Assembly (NCBI RefSeq): GCF_026745355.1
Contig: NC_079208.1
Span: 53,767,276-53,831,275, forward strand
From: Beta vulgaris subsp. vulgaris
Taxonomy: Eukaryota > Streptophyta > Magnoliopsida > Caryophyllales > Amaranthaceae
Direction of reading: 5' to 3'
DNA: 64,000 nt
The position numbers and the translations under genes are program-made. The notes beneath the pieces were generated by a model. That model searched no databases and had not been told where the DNA came from. It saw only the letters and a list, made by a program, of their open reading frames with translations. This document shows, piece by piece, positions 22,601 through 33,900 of this stretch; positions within the stretch are counted from its first letter, which is position 1, and each line of letters opens with the position of its first letter.

Positions 22601-25000
22601 TGGTCCATGTCATTCTTGTTAAAGTATATGTTATTATGCATGTTGCTCAATGTTACTAAATAAGTTATGGTGATGTTACACCCAAGAGACACTCGTGCAT
22701 AAAATAAAATAGAAGTAGAACATAACCCAAACAAACCCGAAATTGAACCAAACGACTCTTCACTTGATATGTTTTGTATGGCCTAACATTGCGTTAAGAG
22801 TATAATACATCTCAATATATACATAACTGCTTAAATCAAAAGGCATACAAACACTTGCTTTTAGTATAAATGCATAGCATTGTAAGTTGTATCTAAGATT
22901 ACAACTCAATGGATAATTCATTGTCTTTCATCAAAGGATGAGGTAGACGAGGATATGAAGCAATTAAAGCTCGAAATAAAGCAAACAATGGACCTCTATA
23001 AATCAGTATGCGATCAAGCTACAGCAGCAAAGCAACAGGTAAAATTATGAGATATTCTGTAAACACAACTCAACATTTGTCTACAATATAACTAACACAA
23101 TACAAGAAATATGCAAAGTTAAAGATCTGAATTGTGTTGTATCATTGGTTCCTAAGGCTGATCGTTTTCAAGGTGGAGAAGAAGATAACATTGATAATAT
23201 GAAGCGTGCAAGAGAGGCTATGATGACAGTGGCAGAATTAGAGCGACAAAAATGCCAAGCTGCAATGTATGCAGCACAGTTGACAGAACGATTAGTAGAG
23301 ATGGAAAGTAAAAAGCGAAAACTGGCAGAGGATAGAGCTGCTAGTCGAGAAGAGGAAAGACATAGAGCAAGCCAAGCAACTCATCGAGTATATAACTTTA
23401 ATGAAATTGAAGCTGCAACTAATAACTTCTCTGAATCATTGAAGATTGGTGAGGGAGGGTATGGACCTGTGTATCGAGCCATGCTTCAGCATACTCCTGT
23501 AGCAATTAAAGTTTTGAGGGCAGATGCATCCCAAGGGTTGAAGCAATTCCAACAAGAGGTAATTTACATTGTTTAATTGGCTTATATCATGAATTTATTG
23601 GCATGAACTTATAGTATGTAGTTAATGCAAAGTTCATAATCGTTCTTCACTTCTTTGTTTCAGTATTCAGTTTAGAAATAAAAGTGCGGAAACTAAAAAA
23701 GGTTATGTCTGTTTATTGTCGTTTTTTGTTATTCGGTATCTAATCTAGTTTCTTAATTGTTACTCTTCATGCCAAACATGTAAAATAAGGGCATGTTCTC
23801 CCCAGCTTATTTTCAGTTCAGTTCAGTTCAGTTCAGTTCAGATCAGTTCAGTTCAGTTCAGATCAGATCAGTTCAGACCAGTTCAGTTCAGTTCAGCTCT
23901 TGACAATACTTTTACTCTCACATATCACTATTCATTTCAGTTCAGTTCAATTCAGTTCAGTTCAGATCAGTTCAGTTCAGTTCAGCTGTTTTATGCCGAA
24001 GAGAACAGGCCCTAAGTATGAATAATATAAGTATACAAACCTACATCACATGACTTAGGAGCGCCTATAAAATCTAATAACAAATACTAAACTACTCGTG
24101 ATGCTCAGTGGGTTTGTACTTGTCCGATTTTGTTGCCAATTTCATAATGTACATGATGAATATGAGCATGTCAAATTAAATTTTGTTCTATCACACAGTA
24201 TAGATCATATGACTTTTTCAATCCTACAACTTAAAACTGGAAATTGACAGGAAAAATAACCAAACATACCCTAATGTTGGTTTTGTGTTGTCAATTTTTT
24301 GCTACAGATTGAGGTGTTAGGACGCATAAGACATCCAAACATGGTACTCCTCGTAGGAGCTTGCCCACAGTACGGGTGCCTTGTATACGAGTACATGGAG
24401 AATGGGAGTTTAGAAGACCGATTATTCCGTAAGGACAATACTCCTCCCATCCCTTGGAAAACTCGATTCAAGATAGCAGCGGAGATAGCAAGCGCCCTGC
24501 TATTCTTACACCAGGCAAAACCAGAGCCAATGGTGCACCGGGATTTAAAGCCAGCAAACATCCTCCTAGACGGAAACTACACGAGCAAGATTGCGGATGT
24601 TGGCCTAGCTCGACTGGTCCCACCAGCTGTAGCAAATCAAATAACTCAATACCACATGACTGCTGCAGCAGGAACATTTTGTTACATAGACCCAGAGTAT
24701 CAACAAACAGGAAAGCTTGGGACGAAGTCGGATGTTTATTCTTTGGGGATCATGTTGCTACAAATTATCACAGCAAGACCCCCAATGGCATTGTCTTACC
24801 ACGTAGAAGAAGCCATCGATGAAGGTACTTTCGATGAGATGCTCGATCCAACGATCACTGATTGGCCTGCTCAGGAGGCTTTGGCGCTGGCTAAGTTGGC
24901 TCTCAAGTGTAGTGAGCTTAGGAAAAAGGATAGGCCGGATTTGGATTCTGATGTTTTGCCTGAATTAATTCGGTTGCGAGACTTTGGTGTGAATTCTTAA
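13631..25000 (+). CDS. USP-domain protein kinase, paralogue 2, with repeated linker exons
   Basis: Exons: 13631-13799, 14092-14183, 14269-14390, 15147-15446, 19993-20055, 20152-20226, 21033-21098, 22067-22154, 22937-23038, 23157-23558 and 24308-25000. All have GT-AG borders; total 2,172 nt (723 aa). Exons 1-3, the coiled-coil exon and the last kinase exon have exactly the lengths of their counterparts in paralogue 1, so the genes are tandem duplicates. The USP domain is at about residues 12-165, coiled coil at 330-430 and kinase at 450-720: IGEGGYG 456-462, ATP lysine in VAIK 477, HRD 570-572, DVG in place of DFG 590-592, then AAGTFCYIDPEYQQTG in the activation region. No U-box. Exons 5-7 (63, 75 and 66 nt, all phase 2-2) encode three variants of a GMGQPxT...DNSSR module that also ends exon 4. 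Intron 4 is 4.5 kb because of transposon insertion. Function beyond ATP-dependent phosphorylation is unknown; an active kinase is plausible because K, HRD and the DVG aspartate are intact. Confidence 0.9.
15512..15762. mobile_element. MITE with GCAAAATTGRCCTCAACAC termini, intron 4 of kinase 2
   Basis: The left end ggcaaaattgacctcaacac and right end gttgaggccaattttgc are inverted. Internal arms also pair (accaccaactat and atagttggtggt), so most of the 250 bp could fold into one hairpin. The larger element at 25,812-26,616 has the same termini. Confidence 0.65.
16113..16230 (+). repeat. Imperfect 20-22 bp tandem repeat, about five copies
   Basis: Successive units follow the pattern gt-x-x-x-ttttgctcattttaaa with mismatches (gttacttttgctcatttt, tctatttttgctcacg, attgcttttgctcttttt). 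In intron 4 of kinase 2, no coding role seen. Confidence 0.55.
16509..17150 (+). repeat. 5' LTR of the Copia element
   Basis: 642 bp, TG...CA ends. Nearly identical to the 3' LTR apart from a few substitutions and small indels, so the insertion is not ancient. Confidence 0.9.
17203..18420 (+). pseudogene. Copia gag and protease remnant
   Basis: From the ATG at 17,203 the frame reads a Copia-type gag N-terminus (KFDGTDFGYWKMQIEDILY). It shifts near 17,360, then continues (17,370-17,700) with the UBN2-like gag body (INEFNSLISQL, LLSSLPTAWE). After another shift a zinc knuckle CWGCGNEGHLKRDC (C-x2-C-x4-H-x4-C) lies near 17,880. Near 18,075 WVLDSGSSHH gives the aspartic protease D-S-G, followed by the usual FIPRLKKSLISVAQL stretch. 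Shifts and stops break it, and homology is lost after about 18,420. Confidence 0.8.
19088..19730 (+). repeat. 3' LTR of the Copia element
   Basis: 643 bp, matches the 5' LTR at 16,509-17,150. Minus-strand frames inside both LTRs are mirror images of this duplication and are not genes. Confidence 0.9.
20259..20607. mobile_element. Stowaway-like MITE in intron 6 of kinase 2
   Basis: tccctccgtttcaatttatt at the left and aaattgaaacgaagggag at the right are inverted; TA follows on the right. The interior duplicates the word gaaagttgtagccacat. Confidence 0.65.
20639..20815. mobile_element. MITE with AAAGAGACGGTCTAA termini, copy A
   Basis: attaaaagagacggtctaa at the left and agacggtctcttacaaga at the right form the termini. 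The same element lies in opposite orientation at 36,441-36,618, where agtttgtcttgtaagaga and agaccgtctcttttaataa are found. Confidence 0.6.
21280..21705. repeat. AT-rich repeat region in intron 7 of kinase 2
   Basis: Repeats of tagctgattgtatta and tgatagctgat between 21,310 and 21,420, followed by cctctaatat and tctttctcaaac words. It resembles a decayed DNA transposon with short subterminal repeats, but no terminal repeat or duplication was fixed. Confidence 0.3.
21755..21994. mobile_element. hAT-like MITE in intron 7 of kinase 2
   Basis: Starts caggcccgtctcg and ends aaagccggtcctg, inverted termini of the CAGGGCCGG type. Flanks ataataca (21,747-21,754) and ataatact (21,995-22,002) make a 7-of-8 target duplication. 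240 bp, non-coding. Confidence 0.75.
23789..24012. mobile_element. PIF/Harbinger-like MITE with TTCAG arrays, intron 10 of kinase 2
   Basis: The ends gggcatgttctc and gagaacaggccc are inverted and bordered by TAA on both sides. The interior is mostly two runs of the pentamer TTCAG with interspersed gatca variants (23,812-23,896 and 23,935-23,984). Confidence 0.7.
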
Positions 25001-25340
25001 CTTGATTAATGTCTTCTTTCTCTTGTTCTTTTTATCTTCCTAGTTTGTATCTTTTTGGTTTTCTTCTTCCATGAGCTAGTAGAGGGAGGTGGTTGTGCCT
25101 TGTACATTGTAGTTGAAGTATTTGTTATAAGATAAGAAAGTTTTGTAATGGGACAGTTATGTTGGGTTCAAGTTTCCCCCTATTTACATAAACAGGTTTG
25201 GATTTACGGTCCAACCTAGTCTGCTAATAAATGAGTTAATGTAAGATTAATCTGGTTGACCTTTATAAGTTCCCCCTCTAGGATTTTTCCTTGGGAAGAT
25301 TTTTATTCTCTTTAGGGTTTGTCTTTTGGGAGAGTTTCGA
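25001..25340. other. 3' flank of kinase 2
   Basis: T-rich sequence just after the stop (ttctttctcttgttctt), fitting a 3' untranslated region. No further gene seen. Confidence 0.4.
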
Positions 25341-25344
25341 AGGA

Positions 25345-25490
25345 CAATGCTATATCTAATCGGTGGGTAGTTAACCCACTAGAAATAGAGAATTAAAAAA
25401 CTATTGAAACATGATTAGTTGGATTCCACAATTTATTTAATTCTATTTATAGCGGATTGTTGACCAACTGGATAGATAAAGTTTTTCCCA
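25345..25490. mobile_element. Small MITE (GGTGGGTAGTTAACCCAC family), copy 1
   Basis: ggtgggtagttaacccacta is followed by tagagaattaaaaaactatt. The right arm gttgaccaactggatagata is an imperfect inverted match of the left one. Copy 2 begins at 26,787. Confidence 0.5.
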
Positions 25491-25811
25491 ATTTTGAAGG
25501 TGTTTCTTCATTATTTACCCTTCTTTCTCTTTTTCTTTAATCTCTTCTTCTTGGTCTCAATTGTGAATTTTTTCAGGGGTTTCCACTTGTGTTCGTATCA
25601 GTGGTAAGCCCCAATTTCTTTTTTTGGGTGTTCAGTTTATTTTTTTTTTGTTCGTATGATGAAAAAGCAAGATCTAACAATCTATATTCTCGATAAGAAT
25701 CTAGAATACCACAAAAGTATTTTCACCCAAACTAATAACATATCAAGTATCATTTTCATAAATATACCCAAACTAATAGTATATCAAGTGGCATTTTTTT
25801 TTTTTTATGAT

Positions 25812-26616
25812 ATTGGCCTCAATACCCTAAATTATACCGTGGGTGCACCAAACACTCTAAAATAAGACTTTTAGCCACAAAAAAGCACGGAGAAGATACG
25901 AGAGCAACACCGCCAATAACCACCACCAACACACGGACAACAACGACACAACCAGCAACGCACTTAGAGGAGTGAGAGAGAACAGAACATCGACATTGGT
26001 GGCTCATTGAACGCTGATAGCAACATTATCGAGAACACAACCGCTACCCACGCGGTGAGGAAACTTTCGGCGAGGACAACAACACCGATGAATGAAGAAA
26101 CCTAGAAGAGAGGGAGAGAGGGGGAGGGAGGGAGATCAAAGAGAAAGAGAGAGTCGCACACAAGAGAGAATGGGGAGGGTTTGGGGTTTTGGAAATCCTA
26201 TTTCCTATTCAATTTGGTGAGTGTGAAATACATAGTTCTTAACTCAATTGTTATAGATTGCTGATAACTGATAAGTCAAGAAAGGGAGATTGAGGTGAAG
26301 ACATGAAGAGAGCAACTCTGGCTTAAGATGAAGGAGACACGAAAAGAAATATGGAAAAGGAAGTTGTGTCTTTCCTTAAAATCAAACATGAGGAGAGGAG
26401 AGAGAAAATGAGAATGGGTGCAAAAGAAGAAAATAAGGGGAGAGGGAATGGAGAGTAATAAGAAAATAAGAATCTCTCGTCGCCGGTAAGAATTTCGATC
26501 ACCTAACTCATATCGGCGTGCACCCAAGTCCAACTTTAGGGTGTTCTGACTAAAAGTCTTAGTTGGGGGTGTTTGGTGCACCTGCACTACTTTATGGTGT
26601 TGAGGCAAATCTTGCC
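25812..26616. mobile_element. DNA element with long inverted termini (GGCCTCAATACC family)
   Basis: The left end (ggcctcaataccctaaat ... ggtgcaccaaacact ... agacttttag) is matched in inverted order by the right end (ctaaaagtctta ... gtgtttggtgcacc ... ggtgttgaggcaa), giving about 60 bp of imperfect terminal repeat. The core is purine-rich (gagagagggggagggagg near 26,115). It shares termini with 15,512-15,762. No coding sequence. Confidence 0.65.
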
Positions 26617-26786
26617 TTTTAAGACATTTGTTTGTTCATTTGGAGCTTTTACCGTACTGCAATTGTTGCTCGTTTATAGTTTTCAAGTGAGCATTAAAAT
26701 AACATTAGGTGTATCATACTTATTGTATACCTGAGTCTATGATAAAAAGTTGTACATATTTATTTGTTTTACAATTATTCACATAA

Positions 26787-27470
26787 AGGGCAATGCTACA
26801 TCTATTCGGTGGGTAATTAACCCATTAGAAATAGAGAATTAAAAAACTATTACAACTTATGAGTTAGATTTCACTATTTATCTATACAAATACATTAAAA
26901 GACAATCTCATCAAAGAAACAGTACCATATGACACTCTTCTCAAACTTCTAAGACATATGTTTATGATCTCATTTAAAAAGTATAACATTGTGCAGTTAC
27001 TAGGAATCGAACACGAGACCTTTCAAATGAAATGAGAGAGTTTAACCACGGACCCACTAGAATTTCAATGTTTATTGTTTCAAAGTAAATCATAATAAAG
27101 TCTTATAAATTTTATGTAACTATAAAGACATAAACAAGTTTTTTGATCTCTAGCACATTTATTAAGATAATAACATTTTCTTAACCCAATTTCATTGACA
27201 TTGTTATTTTTATCCTTAAATCATTTTGAACCTTTTTTTTTTTAAAAAAATTAACATCTTATCATGTCATAACGTCCATTTTTCTAATTTCGAACTAGAA
27301 AGAAAATTACAAAATGCTAATATAATCAATTATAAAAAATATATATATAACATATTTGGTAATTGTAATTGTCCGGGATATCGCACGGGTCAAAAATACT
27401 ACTCCCTGATAAAGGCTTTACTAATTTGTAGTGGGTTGTTGACCCACTTGGGAGATAAAAGGTTTTCGCA
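26787..27470. repeat. MITE copy 2, apparently split
   Basis: ggtgggtaattaacccatta and tagagaattaaaaaactatt (26,800-26,850) repeat copy 1. The matching right arm (gtgggttgttgacccacttg) appears only at about 27,429. The 500 bp between has no match to copy 1 and no recognised element. Confidence 0.4.
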
Positions 27471-27547
27471 TATAATTACAATTCCCTGAAAAACTCTATT
27501 TCTCTAAATTTAGTGACTACCGCGTAATTTCCTAGAAAAGAATTTTG

Positions 27548-27556
27548 AAACCCTAA
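27548..27556 (+). promoter_or_regulatory. Telo-box upstream of the GPN1 gene
   Basis: AAACCCTAA, the telo-box found in many plant housekeeping and translation-related promoters, lies in a C/T-rich stretch 416-424 bp upstream of the GPN1 start codon. The spliced leader may begin close by: a possible donor after ttgaagaaag near 27,741 and an acceptor tgaatag near 27,958 suggest a leader intron. Confidence 0.4.
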
Positions 27557-27971
27557 CCCTCAAAATTGCGCTAACCCTCCCCTGCGATTACAAGGGAAAT
27601 TCCATCTCTCTCTACGGATTGCAGATTCCTCTCTTCTTCTCTATCCGAAAACTTCAACTTCCTAGTATCAATTAAATTTACTTTTCGACGAAAGAAATTG
27701 AAGAATTGGATTTTTTCGACGATTCCAAATTCTTGAAGAAAGGTTTGTTCTGGACTAATTTTACTATATACTCTTAAGTTTTAAGTTATAAAATGTGTAG
27801 TTTATCATTAAATATTTGATTTTGTGGGTAAATTCTGAAGTAACTGGAAACGAAATTTCGTTTGTTATATACTAATACTATTGTTGAAGAAGTATATATT
27901 TCGTTAATTTAATCGCTGGAACCATGAAATGATGTTAGTTATTGTCTTTATGAATAGATTTAAAGAAAAAA

Positions 27972-30900
27972 ATGGAAGTTGATTCTGATATGCATGATTC
28001 TGCCACAAATGCACCTGAAAAAGTAACCCCAACCGTGCAGATGGTTGGTGCGCAGTCGTCTTCGAAAGAAAAGGTAACATCTTGATTGTAATGTATGTGA
28101 GAATTGTTCAAGTTGTCATGTTTGATGAAGCATACCGTTTGATTTTTTAAAGGTGAAGGAGAAGGATGAAATTATGGACTCGATGGAGAAGTTGCAAATT
28201 CAGGAATCGTCATCGGACTTCAAGAGGAAACCTGTCATTATTATTGTTGTTGGAATGGCAGGTCAGTTTTGTGTATCCATTACTGTACTAATTAGTAGTT
28301 TACGAGTCCGCCCATCCTGAATGCTTGGATACACTTTGAAAATGGGAAAAAAGGAGACAACTATTTAAGGCATTTTTTTTCAATGATTAGTAGTGTATGC
28401 CACCTTCATTTGTTGTTGCTTGTGCCAATTTCCCATGTTACTTTCTCAATTGGAACTTGATTGTACTGCTAGCACTGAATATCTGTGATTGAGTTATAGT
28501 GTAAATTAAATGTGATCAGGAAGTGGAAAGACAACTTTTATGCAGCAGCTGGTTTGCCATACACATGCTTCAAAGCTTCGTGGTTATGTGATTAACCTGG
28601 ATCCTGCTGTTATGACCCTTCCTTTTGGTGCAAATATTGATATAAGGGACACGGTTAAGTACAAGGAAGTTATGAAGCAGTTCAACCTTGGTCCTAATGG
28701 AGGCATTTTGACGTCACTAAATCTTTTTGCGACAAAGTTTGATGAGGTAAAGCTTTAACTTCATGGTTGGCTTATTGTGAAGGGTTACCAAAATTACTGT
28801 GGCTGAATGTTTTTGATAGATTTGTTTGTGATGAAGCTCCTGCATTCTTTTAGTGATGGCTAACTTTGAGGACGATAGTCATCAGATACATGAATACATT
28901 CTTATTACGCGTGAATCTTGTTCGATTGACAATTTGAAGGCAGTCTTACTATGGTGTTTTTGTATAGTAGAGGAACTATGGGCATGCAGTTCAGGAATCC
29001 TCTCCCACCAGTAGTTAAAGAACTTCCATAATTGCCGAGGGAGAGAGTTATATAGGGGACCTAAAGTTCAATGGAACTATGCATATTGAACATTATTAAT
29101 TTCGTCTTCATGGAACTTTAAGTGGCTTTTCGACATACATGTTACAAAAAAAAGGCCAACTGTCTTGGGAACACTGTGTTTATTTCCTTTTGTTAAAATA
29201 TCTCTTTCCAAGTTTCTTTAAGTTAACCTCTAAACTCTGTCTGTTTTCTAGTTAGGATAAGGTGGTGTACAATTAAATCTTTTTAGACTTAATGTGACAG
29301 GACCTATGTGTAGGTGTAAACTTCTCTCCATTGATGGCCAACTAGTGAGTGAAAGCTCACATACTTTGTGGTGCTTACTGTACATATCCTACATGTGATC
29401 ATTTTCATGAGGCAATGTAAATTGGCTGGTGGTCAGCAGTGTTTGGCTTCTTGATACTGCAGGACCTGACCCTGTTTAAAATATCTGTAGACTTCATAGG
29501 ATTATGAAGTTTATCAAAGGCCACAAAGTTCTGTAATTTAGTTAGAAGAAAGTTTGCAGAGAAGTGTTCCAACTTCCAACTGTAAGGCCCTTATTGTGAG
29601 CCGTTATTAATGATGGATATTGGATTTGTAATAGTAGTGGACAAAAAAGAAACAAGGAAATGAGGTAAAGCAGGGTGGACCTCTAAAGAAACCAAAAGCT
29701 CTGACGGAACAAGACTGTCTAACTAAGCCTCCTAAGTGTACCTGCCTTTCATTCCCTTTTTGCTGTTATTTTGTGGGGATGTTTATTTGTTAACAACGGT
29801 ATATAACCAAACAATATCTTTTCACATTGCTATTTGTTTTTTTGGTTCGATTATGATTTGTTAAAAGAAGATTTTAGTTGTTTGCTACCTATGTTTAGTT
29901 ATTGAATCTGTATTGAGTGTTTTGCCTTGAGGCTCAACCTATGATGTGGGTGCCTTTTGTTCAAACTTTCAGGTTGTTTCAGTTGTTGAGCGTAGAGCTG
30001 ACCAGCTTGATTATGTGCTGGTGGACACACCTGGGCAGATTGAGATATTTACTTGGTCTGCCTCTGGAGCCATAATTACTGAAGCCTTTGCGTCTACTTT
30101 TCCGACCGTGGTTGCTTATGTAGTTGATACCCCACGCTCTTCGAACCCAACCACATTCATGAGCAATATGCTGTATGCTTGTAGCATCCTTTACAAGACA
30201 CGGCTGCCTCTTATCTTGGCATTTAACAAGACTGATGTAGCTCAGCATCAGTTTGCTTTGGAGGTAGATTTTATTTCTCGGAGTATTATATTTACGTATA
30301 TGTGAGACCCAATTCTACTTCTATGCATTCCCCTTTGTTTAGCATTTTGTATTGCATTGTCTATTGCTTTCTTAACATTCTAGAGAAACACAACTTGTGA
30401 TCTATGTTGAACATTGCATGATGTGGATTCTTGCAGAAAAAGAAATATTGCAGAAATGTCAGTTTAATTGCAAAGTGGAAATGGGAACTGTTGGGCATTA
30501 TATTGGCTATTTGATTATTTACGTAATTGCTTCAAATATTTCACTTTATTGCCTTATATCAAGGAACACTATAGTCATTTGAAGTGTGCTTCCTCCATAA
30601 TTCATGTCTAACGAGACCTTGCTCTGTTTCCTACTCCTAATCTGCATATTTAATGAGACATTGGATGTGGGTGTTCCTTTGATTTTATTGCTTTTAAGTC
30701 TTTAACATGATATTCAAATCAAATTGAGTAGTCTCATTAGGGATCGAAGTCTAAAACCTGGTACCATATGATTTTATTTTTGCTCTGCATTAGCTGTTGT
30801 ATTCTGCTGGAATGAGCAATGCACTGCACAATCAATTATGTAGGTTGCCTATGGTTAATTTACTTTGCAGAAGTCATGTTAGTGCAATTTGCCATCAAAG

Positions 30901-33900
30901 ATGTTGGTTACGAGATAATTACTTGTTACATCTGATGGGCTACTTTTTACATATGTGATTTAAGCTTCGAGATCCGCTTCTTCTGGATTCCCAGTATATT
31001 TGGTCTGTGTGAGGGAACTTAGTGTTGTTTCTAAACTAGATTGTTCTCTTTTTGCTATTGGAATTCCCTAACTTGGTGCAGGTTTTGGATGATAAACATG
31101 TGTTTGACCATTTTCTGGTTATCTTGGAATTTTACCTAGTCCAGTTGGATCTTGCTCCTTCCGTTTTGAGATTATATGGGTTCCTCAGCCTGATTGGGGA
31201 TTGGGTGGCAAGAGTATGATGTGGGGGGGTTGGCAGTTTTAAAGATTTATGAAGCTTTTGAAGTTTGTGAATGGGAAGATTATGGCTTAGAATAAGGTTT
31301 TTAGCAACATTAGATTTGAGAAGAGAGAGATGTTGAAGACTATATTTTGATTGATGATTTAGAAGAAGAGGGTGTTGTGGGAGGATCTGGAAAGACCTCT
31401 TATGAACTTGTTAGAGGAGATTCTTTGAAAGAGAGGCGAATGGAAAAAAGATGGTGTTGATATGGGCTATGAAGGAGGATTCAAATTCTAGTCTTGTCTT
31501 TGAGGAGGTATTATGTTGAGGAATGGGTTGTATTGTGGTGTGAGCTTAGGAAGCCATTTTGGAAGAGATTCCTCTCTGTGAGGGTTTTTACTGTGAGGGG
31601 ATGGTAGCCTAGTAGGTAGACTGCAGGCCGACAGGAGAGGTTAGATCTGTCAATCCGTAATGTTGATAGGGAGTGGTCAGTGAGACTCTTTGAGGAGGAT
31701 GAGGGTCGTTTTGCTTTTTGTATGGATGAGGATAATTACCCGGTTTACTCCATCCTGATGTTCTAAATTCACTGGTTTTTAAATTCTGGAAGATGGTCGT
31801 TGATTTGATGAGTATGTTTCGGGAGTATTTGAAGTAGGGCTGTGGGTAATAGTATAAATTTGACCTTTATTACAGCCAAGTGCCAATTCTTAAAAGGAAC
31901 CTTCTAAGTTCTAAGAATGTGCTGACGAGTGTAAAATATTCTAAAAAAGGTTTTCTGCTCTTCCCTAATCAGTTAGTCAATGTTCTGTGCACTATGTTTT
32001 CTATAGCCCGGCATGCTTTTGTTGGAGAAAGGTAAAATTCGGATGTGACTCTTATGGCGAATGAAACAGCTAATAATGTCTGTTAGAGTGGTCACTGATT
32101 TGAAGGGATTATCTCTAAGCTTGATTGTGTGAAGTCCTATGATGGGGTGAATCCGTGAATTGGAGTTTCTTGGAGACTGTAAGAAGCTTAAAACTTAATA
32201 GAGAAAGTGGATTGGGAGTGTTTTTCATCTGCTTGCGTTTCAGTCTTTGTGAATTGGCTGCCTAGGAGGTGGTTTGGGACCACAAGGGGCAGCAGCAGGG
32301 TGCTTCTTTCTCTATTCTCATTTATTTGGTAGTGGTTGATCCTCCTACTCGTATTCTTGCCGAGGGAGAAGTTCTGGGAAGTTTTAAGGGATTGAAGGGT
32401 GGCAGAGGAAGTGTTCTCTTTTCTTCTTTTCATTTACACTTCTCCTTTCCTCTTTTGGATAATCTAGCTGGTTTAGAACTCCTCACTGTTCTTTTGGTGT
32501 TTGAGGTGATTTCAGGGCTTAAGATCAGTTCAGGGAAATTGTTATTGTGTGATCACTTTTGGACCCCTTTTCTCTTGCTACTTCTGTTGCTGGCTGGGTA
32601 TAAGATCCGAATTTTACCTTTGATCTTAGTGTTGTAGGAGGGAACCCTGGAAGGATCTCCTTCAGGGACCATGCAATGAAAATAATGTCATACAGGCTTG
32701 ACAGGTGGAAGAGGGTCGCATGTTCTCCTCGTGTATGATACTATTATTCAGTCTTGTCTTAGCATCTCTATGAAAACCTCTTTGATCTTGTTGTGGGGTG
32801 CTTGAGTGGGTTAGGTTTGTAGGCCTGGTGAGGAGGATGATTTTAATCTTGATCTGGTGTTTAAGAACATTTCCTTGGTGGGAATATGGCAGGCTTGTGT
32901 GGTTGTGCCTGTGTTTGTGTTAGTGTATGGCAGACATCTTTCATATTGCTTGATCTGTGCATTTCTATATATTTTCTTTCCGCTCCTTTCAAAAGACGAA
33001 ATGTTTTCCCATCATTTGATGCTTGGATTTGAGAACATCTTTGGTACATGGCAATAAGACGCTCAATTCTTCTCTTATATGGGTCAGTTTTTGCTGGTTG
33101 CATAAATTGTAGTGATGCTATATAATTTTTATAGGTCATAATTCTCTACTGCCAAGGCAAATATTAAGGAGCAATTGTTCCTTAACTATAACTATTCCCT
33201 TGCACAACTTGAATATTGGCTTGGAAAAATCTGTACCCTATCTTTTATATATACCTAGTATTGTAAACTTTACATTTTGTCTATGCTCGTAGTTCACTAA
33301 TTATATCTGTGCTGCAGTGGATGGAAGACTTTGAGGCATTTCATGCAGCACTTGAGTCTGATGAATCCTACACTTCAACTTTGAGTCGAAGTCTATCTCT
33401 TGTGCTTGATGAATTCTATAAAAATCTAAAATCAGTAGGTGTTTCTGCACTCACTGGTGCTGGAATGAATGAGTTCTTTAAAGTCATCGATGATAGTGCT
33501 GAAGAATACATGGAGACTTACAAGTAAATACTCTTTGAGCAGAAAATCTTCATTTTTTATGTGGGAATGTCTCCCAAAGAAAAGCTTCCTAAGAAAAGGG
33601 GGAAATTATTGTGTTTGATTCCCTTTATCTGAAGTTTGTATACTAATGATCTGATGTTTGCATAGAGCTGATCTTGATAAGAGACGGGCAGAGAAGCAAC
33701 GGCTGGAAGAGGATCGCCAGCGTGAGAATATGGAGAGGCTGAGGAAGGAAATGCAGAAGTCGAATGGAGACACTGTGGTTCTGAGCACTGGCTCGAAGGG
33801 CAAAGAGGCTGGAAGCAAGAGCATGCTTGAGGACGACGAGGAAGATGAAGATGAGGAAGAAGATGAAGATGAGGGGCTTAGCGATGAAGACGATATGGTA

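Noticed and set aside
23812..23984. CRISPR-like spaced repeats
   Set aside because: Pentamer TTCAG runs without unique spacers, inside a MITE in a plant intron.
24454..24822. 122-codon frame in the last exon of kinase 2
   Set aside because: Out-of-frame shadow of the well-supported kinase exon.
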